The notes below the pieces were generated by a model that saw only the letters and a list, made by a program, of their open reading frames with translations, was not told the DNA's origin and made no database searches. A stretch of DNA of 64,000 nt from Capsaspora owczarzaki ATCC 30864 (lineage: Eukaryota > Opisthokonta > Filasterea), in NCBI RefSeq assembly GCF_000151315.2, contig NW_011887296.1:23687-87686 (forward strand). Direction: 5' to 3'. Below, in pieces: positions 36,258 through 46,268 of this stretch. The translations under genes and the position numbers were made by a program. Every line of letters begins with the position of its first letter. The first letter of the stretch is position 1.

Positions 36258-36503
36258 ATGTTCTGCATTCAGTTGCTGCTGCCCGTCGTCTTCCTGAGCC
36301 ACATTGACAGCCTGACGCCGACGCGCGTGCTGCTCGCTGGCTGCGTCCTGCTCGAGCTGCTGCTGTCCTACCGCCCGTGCATCATGTGCACCCTCTGCTT
36401 CCTCATCGCAATGGCCATGGCCATCACCGTCGGATTCAGCTCGTACTCGTCCGCCGTGCTGCCCGAAGCCGAGCCCTCGCTTTGCTTCCGCACTCACCAC
36501 TGA
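36258..36503 (+). CDS. Possible small membrane protein
   Basis: 81 codons with strongly C-ending codon choice like true exons nearby. Two hydrophobic segments flank SYRPCIMCTLC, and the tail is VLPEAEPSLCFRTHH. It is preceded by a long T run and GCATTCAG, which looks like a 3' splice site, so this may be the last exon of a gene whose first exon lies in 36000-36230 (a short exon starting at ATG 36174 would join in frame). The antisense frame of similar length has no features. Function unknown. Confidence 0.45.
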   Translation: MFCIQLLLPVVFLSHIDSLTPTRVLLAGCVLLELLLSYRPCIMCTLCFLIAMAMAITVGFSSYSSAVLPEAEPSLCFRTHH

Positions 36504-36920
36504 GAGCCACGTATCGTTGCTTCAAGACGTTTAGATCATGACGCGTTTTCGTGGAACTCGGGACGTTGGACGGAGCGTTCGACCGTTCTGCACTCAGCCA
36601 TCCGACAAGATGGTCGTGCATCTGGGCTGGCGTGGTCAACTCGATGCGATGAAAGGGCACTTGAACGTGTCATTGCAAGCCAAGTAGTTGCTGTTTCGTT
36701 GCGTCGAGAGTGCAGTGAATGGACGACAATCGAATACAAAGCAATTTTCGTTGGCGTTTGGTAAGCTTGGAAACAAATCAGGTCAATGCACAGTTGCATC
36801 CAAGAAGAGATACAAAGAGTAACAACGTTTAAAAACAACTTGAGCGAACAAACAACCTTGACACGGCGATCTCAGCAGCAGCAGCAACAACAGCAATAGC
36901 AACATCTTTTTTTTTTTTTT
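36504..36920. other. Convergent intergenic spacer
   Basis: Between the small membrane ORF and the end of the EEP nuclease gene. Contains a GCA/ACA tract near 36876-36903 and a T run at 36907-36922. No gene seen. Confidence 0.6.
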
Positions 36921-38958
36921 TTACACGGCGAAGTCAACCACAACAGGCCAGTGGTCACTCACGCACTGGCAGCATGCCACAAACTCGTGATCGAACAGCA
37001 CATTCTGGATACCCGCAGCGAGGCCAGCGCTCACAAGCATGTGGTCGATCGACGTGTGTTCATCGCCACCTTCGTCAACGCAGCTGTTGTCCTTGTCCCA
37101 CCAGGAAGTGTATCGGTTTTCCAGTGGAACATGCGACGCCACGTTCGAGAGAGCGAGGTGGGCAGTGCTAGGGTTGATTGGCGTCTTGAGGTACTCGAGC
37201 GTGCGCGAAGTGGGAACTGAGCCAGCAATGTCCAAAACGGTGCCGTCGTAATCGTTGAAATCGCCGAGGAAGATGAGCTGTAAAGGGGGGGGGTGTGTGA
37301 ATCGCAAGTGTAGGGTAGCAGGCATTCTTTGGTCAATCCTCCCAATCATCATCATCAAACCTCCAAGCAACAAGAGAATCAATTCAATACCTCGTCGACG
37401 CCCGCAAGAATCGTGTCGGCAGCATTGCGTGCAACCAAGGCTTGGGCCTCGCGCTTGCGGCAGTTCTCTGCTTGCCAAGGCTGCGACAAGAGATGCAGAC
37501 CCATCATGCCAACCTTCTTGTTGTTGATTTGGAAGGCAGTGAGGTAGTGCTTGGAGACACCAGTGGTGCCAGAAGCGGTCGCGGCAGCACACTGGGTGCC
37601 AGGGACGGGATAGTTTTGACGCGACTCGTCACGCGTCATGGCCATGTAAGGGTCTGCGCAAAGCGAGGGCGATGAGAACAAAGAAGCAACAGCAGCAACA
37701 AAGCCAAAAAAAAAAAAACCATTAAAAAAAAAACAAAAACATGGCAACACCTATTTGCCGCTTACCAACGCGAGTGAGAATGCCGACATTCTGGCCAGTG
37801 GCAGTATCAGTGCCAGTAATCAGGTAGGGCTTGTAACCAAAGCCGGGCAGAGCATTGACCAGGTAGTAGAGAATGGTGCAGTTTTCTATTTCAACGAGGT
37901 TGATAATGTCGGCGTTGACGTCCTTGAGAACCTTGACGACGCGGTCAAAGTGCTGCACGGCCTCTTGCGGGGTAGTCCAAGTGCAGTCTCCGGGGCAAGA
38001 GATGGCGCCGCGGCGGTGCACGTCCGAATCTGCCCAATCCCAAATTGGCCACAAAATTGAAAGCGCCAATTGAGTGTTCGAAGCCAAGCACGACCCTCCT
38101 GCCCCTCCGCTCTGTGATGCGACTTTTTTTGGTTTGTTTTTGATATTTTGTCCGACGAATAGCATCCTTCATTGTACGCAGCAACTTCCTAATGGGGCGA
38201 TTTTCCCATCCATCCATCCTATGCCACACAAAGCTCCAACTCGTTTCTGATCTCTCCCGTTCGTTCGCGAATCCAGAACACCCAAGCATTTTTAGTCTGC
38301 GCAGATGGGCAACCGGGTCCGCATCGCGACATGGAGGGTGAGGCGCTGAATGCGGTTGGTTTGGTCCCGATCAGCAAGGGCGCGTGTCACCTCGCGTTTC
38401 GTTTGGATGATCACATTCGACTCTTTGCTACGACTACTCCAACCCACTCTCCGCGTTCCAAATGCGCCTACATCTTGTCACTGATAACTATACATGAGCG
38501 GTTGCATGTCCATTTCCCCGAATCGCTGCAAACAGAGGGGGGAAAGTGGAGAAGTGGGGGAAAACAACGCTGTTACCACTTGATTGACTGCTGCGCTTGT
38601 CGTCGGTGCCACTCTCGCGAGCGCCCGTCGGGGCGAGCTGGCCGAGGAAGAGCCACTCGGCATTGAAGCTGGCCACACGCAGACGCGACTTGTCCGTGCG
38701 GCGGTCTTCCGGGTTGGCCGGGGCGGCGGGGCAGGCGACGGGGTAGGTGGCGCCAGTCCGACGACCCTGCGCTTCGGACGAGGACGAGGCCGAGGACGAG
38801 GACATGGACACGGCGAGTGCAACAGCACCGCAGACGAGGCCGATGGCGAGAATGGCGCCAAGCACCACGCGCGTGCGGCGGCTCATCATCGCTCGGGCCG
38901 TCTGGGGAGATTGCTGCTGCTGCTGGACGATCAGCGCCGTGGCCTCGCTCTGATTCAT
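36921..38958 (-). CDS. Membrane-anchored endonuclease/exonuclease/phosphatase (EEP) protein
   Basis: Exons: 38958-38577, 38029-37766, 37653-37391, 37277-36921; 421 residues. A short cytoplasmic N-terminus is followed by one signal-anchor helix (VVLGAILAIGLVCGAVALAV), a Ser-rich stalk and an EEP (DNase I-like) fold. The fold shows LRVASFNAEWLF, IINLVEIENC with the metal Glu, GDFNDYD, and the terminal SDHWPVVVDF. The catalytic Asn, Glu, Asp and His are present. The predicted type II topology places the enzyme in the lumen or outside the cell. The substrate could be nucleic acid or a phosphodiester lipid; the fold alone does not decide. It is head-to-head with PLEKHF, 222 nt between start codons. 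Confidence 0.88.
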
Positions 38959-39180
38959 GATTGGAACGGGAGCAGCAACAACCAGCAGGACTGAGCCAAA
39001 GCTAGCTCACAATTTAAATTGTCAAAATGTGGTCTCATCATCCACGCTGCACACTTTTCCAGCACGACTTGTGTGTAGGGATGAGCCATGGATTCATTTG
39101 TCGACAGTCCATTGATTTCAACATTGATTCATTCATTCAGTCTTTTTTTCCCTTTCATTTTCGCGCCTCCGACTGAGAAA
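38959..39180. promoter_or_regulatory. Compact bidirectional promoter (EEP nuclease / PLEKHF)
   Basis: Only 222 nt separate the two divergent ATGs, so both promoters and 5' UTRs must share this interval. No TATA box. CAATTTAAATTG at 39009-39020 is a perfect 12-nt palindrome. Confidence 0.55.
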
Positions 39181-41337
39181 ATGTCTGCCGTTGAACGACT
39201 CGGTAATCCACACACATACATTACACACATTGACCATTGCATTGCATTGCATTGCATTGCATTGCATTGCAGTCAAGTGTGGGGAATGGCTTGTTGTTCG
39301 TCGTTTCATTGTTGTGTTGTTATTTTGAAAATGTTTGACGCTAATGCTGCTTTCTTGCTGTTTTCTTTGTTTTGTTTCTATTTGGCAGCCAACTCGCAGG
39401 CCAACATTGATCGCATCCAGGCAGTCGAGGCCTGCTTTGGCAGCAGCGGCAAGGTACCACAATTCCCACCCCCCTCCAACAATCGCATTCACCAGGACCA
39501 AGGACAGGGTCTTTTTTTTTTTTTTTTTTTTTAAATTCTCTCATAGCCGCATCATCACAGAGTTGTCTTGCCGAGTCGCGTCGTCGCGTTGAGCAAACAA
39601 AGCACACGACAAAGAATGAGAGAGAGTCACTTGCAGAGTCGCACAGTCGACGAGCAGCGAAGCGTGGCGGCGACGGCAGCAGTGAGGAATTGGCTTGGGA
39701 ATGGCTTTGTCGCGCGACCTCTTGCTTTGGAGCACCCCGTCGCATGCAGCACTCCACCCCTCAAGAGTCGGTGTTTGCCCTGTGTGTGCTTGACGAGGCG
39801 GGTGGCGTGATGGAGGGAGGCGGGGGGGGGGGAGATGGAAGCGCCGTTCCACTCTCCAGCCTCCCAACCTCATTGCTCCACACAAAAGCGGCGACCTCGA
39901 TGGCCATCAGTGCTTGCTGAGTGCTTGTGTCAATGTCGGGGACAACGTTGCCTTTTGCCTTTTGGATTTCAGACGAGTTTGGCTGGCGGAACAGGGAACA
40001 CTACCAAATCGCTCTTCTCTGCCACTCACCCTCGACCTCCTTCTCGCACAGATGCTGCAAAAGGCTGGCCGAGTGCTTATTGGCGAAGGCATCCTGACAA
40101 AGATGTGCCGCAAAAAGCTCAAGCCTCGGCAGTTCTATCTCTTCAACGACTGCATCGTGTACGGCTCAATCATCATTCCGCGCAAAAAGCTCACGCGACA
40201 ACGCCTCATCCCCCTGGCGCACATGTTTCTGCGGCCTATTGCCGACACCGAATCAGCAGGTAGGTCGTGCTTTTCAAACCCCTCGAGTTGTGTTTTGGCT
40301 CTTGAAGCTGATTTTTTTGACCGCTTTTTGTCGTTCCTGGTTTTTTTTTTTTTTGTTTGTTTGTTTGTTTGTTTGTTTTTTTTGCACGGCGGCAGCGATG
40401 AAGCATGGCTGGTACATTCTTAGCAAAGGCAAATCATTCCAAGTCTTCACTGCAACCGAGCAAGAGAAGCGCGAGTGGATGGCACACATTTGCAAATGCG
40501 TATCGGATCAAACGGGGCGAGGTAGGTTGTTTGGTTGCGTTATTCTTGGTCCTTTTGCGAGTACCGTTGGTCTCAATTTTAAGCTCTGTCTCACGACATC
40601 CTTCTTCCTTGCGCCCGGCACAGAACAAGTAATGGTGACTGAAGACCCGAAGGACACGGCGGCCGTCTGGATCCCCGACGACAAGGCCACAACCTGCATG
40701 TGCTGTCGCAAAGTCAAATTCAATCCTGTTATTCGAAAGGTACAGGGGCGAGAGCATTTTTTGCTTGCCGAAGAGTTTGCACGATTAGTTCTTACTTGTT
40801 CAAAATCCCCCCCCCTTCTTCCCAACCCCCCTCCTTTTCGGTTACGTGCCAACACTCACCAAAATTTAGCATCACTGCCGTCGGTGTGGAATGGTTGTCT
40901 GTTCCGGATGTTCGCGAAACCGAGCGTTGCTCGCCGATATTGATGAAAAGCCAGTGCGCATTTGCGATTTGTGCCATCGCGTAACATCTGCCGCTGCTTC
41001 GCAAGAGGGCGCGGCTACCAACGCTTCCTCTACAGGGGCAACGCCAGCAGCAGCAGTAGCAGCAGCAGTAGATGCATCAGAAGACAAGTCAACAGAAGTA
41101 GCCCAAGAACTTGCGGCGCAAACCCTCGAGTCCCCGCCGTCGCCTGTCTCTCGGTCACCAGCGGAGCCCGTGACTCCGGATGAGCCGATGACTCCAGATG
41201 CATTGTCATCGTCGGACGAGGATGAGGACGAGGACGACATTCTCGGCGATCTCAGCAAGGTCAGCCGCGAGATGATGATTCCTGGCAATCGCACCTCCGT
41301 CTTTTTCTTTGCAGACAACAAGCGTGAATCCGCATGA
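39181..41337 (+). CDS. PLEKHF: Phafin: PH-FYVE endosomal protein
   Basis: Exons: 39181-39202, 39389-39453, 40052-40259, 40396-40521, 40624-40739, 40870-41337; 334 residues. It is collinear with animal PLEKHF1/2 from the N-terminus: RLANSQANIDRIQAVEACFG, GRVLIGEGILTKMCRKK, RQFYLFNDCIVYG in the PH domain, then WIPDDKATTCMC and the FYVE zinc finger with HHCRRCGMVVCSGC and ICDLCHRV. The eight zinc cysteines/histidine and the PI3P-binding basic motif are present. The C-terminal tail is longer than in animals and acidic ([10 protein letters not shown]), a feature also seen in PLEKHF2. It binds PI3P on early endosomes. Intron 1 holds an ATTGC pentamer repeat. Confidence 0.95.
39236..39271 (+). repeat. 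(ATTGC)n pentamer repeat in PLEKHF intron 1
   Basis: Seven near-perfect units ending in a CAG. It lies mid-intron. Confidence 0.85.
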
Positions 41338-41588
41338 TGTCGCTGTTTGATACAGGGCGTTGGTTGCGTGTGTGTATGTGTTTTTTCATTCGGTTTTTTG
41401 GTTTTTTTTTTGTTTGTTTGTAAACCAAGTCATTTGGTTTTTCGCTTCCATCGTCTTGCAATTCTGTGCAGTTCATGCTGTTGCATGCAGGTGGAAGGCT
41501 CTGAGTGCCGATTTCCGCCAGATTTCAGATGTGATGTTGCGCCAGCCACTTGCTCTTCCTAAGTCGTTTTGCCCAGCATTTCTTGCAA

Positions 41589-41660
41589 GCTGCCTTAGCT
41601 CAGTCGGTAGAGTAGAGGACTTTTAATCCTCGGGTCGGGGGTTCGAGCCCCCCAGGCAGC
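41589..41660 (+). tRNA. tRNA-Lys (anticodon UUU)
   Basis: Acceptor GCTGCCT/AGGCAGC, D-arm GCTCAGTCGGTAGAGT, anticodon loop CTTTTAA giving TTT, T-loop GGTTCGAGCC. Followed by a T run (Pol III terminator). It sits between two convergent protein genes. Confidence 0.97.
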
Positions 41661-41875
41661 GGTCCTTTTTTTTCCGAGTTTTAGTTTTTTTTTTCTCCCT
41701 TCCTTGTTCCTACACCCTTCCTTTTCGTATCTTTCCATCGGCATACCTAGCTACTATGTTCGATTCGTGCCACACACACATCACGCCAACTCGATGGAAA
41801 AGAACGGCAATTGTTGTTTTTTGTTGTTACTGTATTTTTGTTAATTTTTTTTTTTCGAATTTCAGCAAAACTCAA

Positions 41876-44627
41876 TCACTCGTCCTTGGACTGGATCATG
41901 CGCTTTTGCCGGTCATACACGTATCGCTTAAAGGATAAGACAATCTCAATGGCTTCGGCCTCGGGGGCAGGTGCCTTGCCTTTGCCTTTGGGTTTGTCGG
42001 ATGCTGCCAACGTTGCCTTGGTTGCGTCACTGACAGCTTGCCGCATTCGCACACGGAACTTGCCGCTTTGCCCAAAGGCGCCTTCAATTTCGCCTACTTC
42101 ACCTGCAGGTGATGCCTTTGAGTCAGATCTGCAGGCAACACTTGTTTCGAGCTCAACTTGCTTACCACTTGACAAGCCAACTTGCAGGCCCAGGAACGGT
42201 TCTAGCGTCGTTTCTTTCTTGAACAGCCCTTTGCCAATCAGTGTGTAGTCATCCAGGATCTGTGTTTGTGTGGTGGCACAGAAAAGTACGGGCATCAACA
42301 CAGCAAACTGAGAATGCGGGAAAACGCCCATCGGCAAAACAAGAACCCTTGGGGCACGCACCCGCTCGACAGTGCCAGTGCGCGATTTTCGCTTAAACAC
42401 TTTCAGCTTTGGGAGAAACGTTTCGCGGTAGCTCTTGTCAGTCAACGCTTCGTGCACGCGTCCCGAAAACGCCAAGCGACATGCTTTTGTGTGCACGTCA
42501 GGGTCGAGATCGAGGCGTGAACCGATGAGGAGCGCATTGGACAAGCAGGCAACAGGGTGATCTAGCTCGATCAGAGCAAATGTCGCAAGTGGGGCGGGTG
42601 GTTGGCCGCTATTGCTTGCGTTTTCTTGTGGCGGGCGACCAAGCTCTTCCGCAAACGCATACTCCTTATCCACCTCAAATCGCGCATTCCCTTCACCATC
42701 TAAAGACGCACGCACGACGCATGAGTAAAATGGTCAAAATGGCCACGCCGCTTCACCAGACACTGATTTCTGTTTGCTCACCGCGTGTAAAGAATGAGGC
42801 CGTTCCCATCACAGTTTCGTGACCCATGGACACTGTGCCGGCGCACCAGACGATCAAATAAGGCCACAGACCCCACCAGTCAACTTTAAAGAGGCTCGCC
42901 TACCATGAAACCGACTCTTGCTGAGGACTGGCAGCTTGAAAAATCGAACCTTGTCGACTCGGGCGATCAATGCATGTGCAAAAATGACTGCTCCAGCCGC
43001 ACAGGCGTAGCCACGCTCCAACGTACTAGCGTCAAACTGAGTGACGCAAATTCCGGCTCGGTCACCCTGAGTTTTCGCCAACAGGTCAGCCTTTTGGTTG
43101 CAAGAAACAAAAACAAAAAAACAAAAAAAAAAAAACAGACCAAACGTTCACGAACGCCCCTTCGAGTCGCTGGCTTCCTTTACCGCTGTAATCTGCTGCA
43201 CGGGTCGGTGGAACATCTGAATGGACTTGATTTTTCGGCTTAATTTTGCAGTCGGAATCTCAATGTTCTGAAAGCCAAACAAAACAACCCAAACAACAAT
43301 TTCATTTTTCGTGCTTGTTAAATACTTGAATACGAGAACTGTTCCTTTTTACCTCATTCACTTGGATCTGGCCGGAAAGAGCAGTGCCAGTCAAGACGGT
43401 GCCTTGGCCCTTGATAGCAAAGCAGTGGTCGACAGCAAAGACGAACGGTGCCGCGGAATCGTGACGTTGCCGAGGCACTGACTTGGCCAACACCTGCCAG
43501 TCGACGAAGCACAGCTTTTGAGTTTCAATCTAGAGGCAACGGCGACGGCTTCTACTTGTACTACCTGAATGAGATTCTCAACACCAATGGCTGGACCGGT
43601 TGCCGGACGCGCTGCAACTGGAATCACCGCCACTTGACCAAACTTGGTGGTGGCGAACGTCTTGGCAAGACCTCGCGTCACCTGCATCCAAACGGTTGTT
43701 GGTACAGCACGAAATCCCCCCCCCCAAGTTAATAACGAGCACAAAAAGGACGAGCGCTCGTTTCATGCCAACCGTGCCTTTTCGATTGTCTGGGCTCGCT
43801 GGTCTTCCGGAATTTGGTCAATCTTATTCAGAGCCACGACTAGGATATCACACATGATTTCGCCAATGACAAGACACTGAGCAAGTCGGGAGGAGGGGGG
43901 GGGGTTTCGAGCCAAAGTGAGCAACATACGGGCAAACCCTGACAAGGACAGATTGTGAGTTCTGACCTCAGCCGTCTGAGTCTGGATGCCTTTGTTGACG
44001 TCGACGACCAGCATCATCATGTCGATGATTTGAGCGCCGCCAATGATGGTCCGAATCAGATCTGCGTGACCTGGGCAGTCGACCAACGTGAACTGGAGTC
44101 GATCGTATGCCAAATCTGTGACAGACAAGACAGAATCAAAAAACAAGAACAAAAAACGGCCTCAAAACCGCTGATGGCTGAAACATCCATCACAAAAGGA
44201 CACAATGTACAAGTGCTGATGTTGTGGCGGCATTACCAGCGAGGTGCTCTGGCATTGGGGTGACGGACAGCGACGAGAAGCCGAGGTCGAGCGTGATGCC
44301 GCGTGCCTGCGACTGCGGGTTTTTGTCGAACGCGGCTGTGGATGCGACAGTGCTCAGTGCCTTGGCTGGTGCGCATGTCAAAATGGCATGTAGGGTGAGA
44401 AAGTGGGTTGAGGTGAGTGAGGGTGAGCTGCTGATGACTGAGCAGCAGGGGTCGCGTACCAAGTGCTGTCTTGCCGCTGTCAATGTGGCCCAGGACTCCC
44501 AAGTTGACATTGAGCACGCGATCTAATTTCACAAGCCAAAAACAAAGGCATATGATTTGCAGTCAGCATGGTCTTGGTCTGCATCGACATGAGCTCGTTT
44601 CAACCGACCTTGTCCTCCAGCACTCAT
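41876..44627 (-). CDS. EEFSEC: Selenocysteine-specific elongation factor (eEFSec/SelB)
   Basis: Twelve exons: 44627-44609, 44522-44460, 44365-44237, 44115-43967, 43876-43778, 43681-43565, 43493-43353, 43267-43184, 43066-42904, 42832-42782, 42699-42362, 42259-41876; 578 residues. GTPase motifs: G1 GHIDSGKT, DCPGHAD (G3) and NKID (G4). Family-specific blocks are STVASTAAFDKNPQSQARG, VDHCFAIKGQGTV, QMFHRPV, GICVTQFD, GHETVMG and the C-terminal AFGQSGKF and FKRYVYDRQKRM. These are diagnostic of eEFSec rather than EF-1A. It delivers Sec-tRNA to ribosomes at UGA codons under SECIS/SBP2 control. Intron 5 (43777-43682) appears to start with GC. The intron at 42361-42260 is 102 nt with no stop, so it could be mistaken for an insertion. 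Confidence 0.97.
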
Positions 44628-46268
44628 TTTTCAACGAACGAGGACTGTTTGTTCGGATTCCAATTCAGTTCTCTTTTCTATCGTTTTATTTCTTTTATTT
44701 CTTTTTTTTCGTCCTTTGTTTCTTTGTCACTTCTGTCCATGAGCGCGAAAGGTAACCGAGTTGAGTTTGAGTTTGAGTGAGAGTGAGATTGGCGAACAAC
44801 TTGCGGCACGAGTCATCGCTCGCTCTCGTGCCTGCCTCGCTGCGTGCCGTGTGTCTGGGCCTCCCCGCTGTACCAGCATCAGGACAGAACGGGGGTGGGG
44901 GGCAAGTTCGCAGCCGACGAAGCGAGGCAGGATGCAACGAGCCGACTGGCGCAAACAATGAGCGAGCAGAAGAGAAGAAGAGCATGGAATAAAACAAAGC
45001 AAACCCCCGCTCTCTTGCTCTCTCTTGCTCGTTCTCCCTCCTCGCTCGCCTTGCCGACAAGGGAGACACGATGAGCGAGCAAGCAGCGCACAGTAGCACA
45101 CCCGTCGCCCTCTTCTCTCCCCCCCCCTGGCACACGCTGCCGAGCACAAACACAAACACACTTATCGTTGATTTTTTTTATTTTTTTTTATTTTTTTATT
45201 ATTTTATTTTTTTTATTTTTTTCCCCGCCTTCTTCTTTTCGATTGGCTGAAGCGACCTTTTTTTTTTCTTTTTTTTTTTTGTTGTTGAAAGATCCGCGTC
45301 TCGTCATTCGCAGACACTCACACACTCATTCACTCACTCGTACGCACGCAATCTCCCTTCCATCGCGATGCACTCCTCAACGCAACTCCCGTCCGCTGTT
45401 CCCGCCTTTTTTTCGTTTTTTAAACAAAAACCTCGAGAATTTTTTTCATTTTATTCTTGTTATGATTTTTTTTATTTTTTATTATTTTTTATGATTTATT
45501 TTTTTTTATTGATGTGACGCATCTTTTCGGCGAAAGCAGTTACGCGCAGGAACAAAGGCGGGCAAAGGTCTGTGACGCAGGAGAGAGTTGGGAACTGTGA
45601 GACGCAAGGGGGGTTGAGTCTGTGCCCCGTGCGCAGTCGAGCGAGGCGAAAGAGCGAGAGTGGTGGGAAGAAAGGGGGTGGGGAAGCACGAGCGAAAAAA
45701 AAAATAATAAAAAATAAATAAAAAATAAAAAATCATAACAGTACATCAGTTCCGAGCGAGCACGATGAAGGGGGGAGGGAAGGGGAGAGGGGGTGTGTGT
45801 CGCAGGGAGAGGGGTGCGAGAGTGTGCGTTGAGCACCGACAACAAACCAAAAAAAAAGTGAGCGGTTGATGGTGAGTGGGGCAGAGCCGATAAAACACCT
45901 CTGGCACGGCACGCGAGCCGTGTTTGCAACAGTCGCCCACGCTGTCGTGCGCACTGCACATCATCATCATCGTCGTCGTCATTGTCATTGTCATTGTCAT
46001 CATCAATGCACGGGCTAACGCAACGGGGAGCGCGGACAAATCATGAAACCCAAAATAACATTTTAAAAGAGAAAAAGAAAATAAATAAAAAGGCGCGCCT
46101 TCACTTTGTGAGCAACAACAACAACTCACAAGTCGCGGCAGGCGGGGGACAAGTGAAGAAACAAGGAGGAGGGTGTGTGTATGACTGTGTGGACATGAAA
46201 ATCCCAAAAAAAAAACTCACTGCTTTTTTTTTGTCTCTTCACCCCCTACCGATTCTCATTCTCATCAG
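44628..46268. other. Head-to-head intergenic region with AT-only tracts
   Basis: 1.6 kb between EEFSEC and the LIM-PLC gene. Three A/T-only blocks: 45170-45222 and 45459-45510 (T-rich) and 45692-45738 (A-rich). The last two are near reverse complements of each other around a ~180-nt GC-richer core. The missing first exon of the LIM-PLC gene must lie here and could not be fixed. A CAT/ATC repeat lies near 45960-46005. Confidence 0.6.

Noticed and set aside
42260-42361. 34-residue insertion in EEFSEC
   Set aside because: It has good GT and AG borders, and homologues continue directly from VER to the DDY block, so it is an intron read through in frame.
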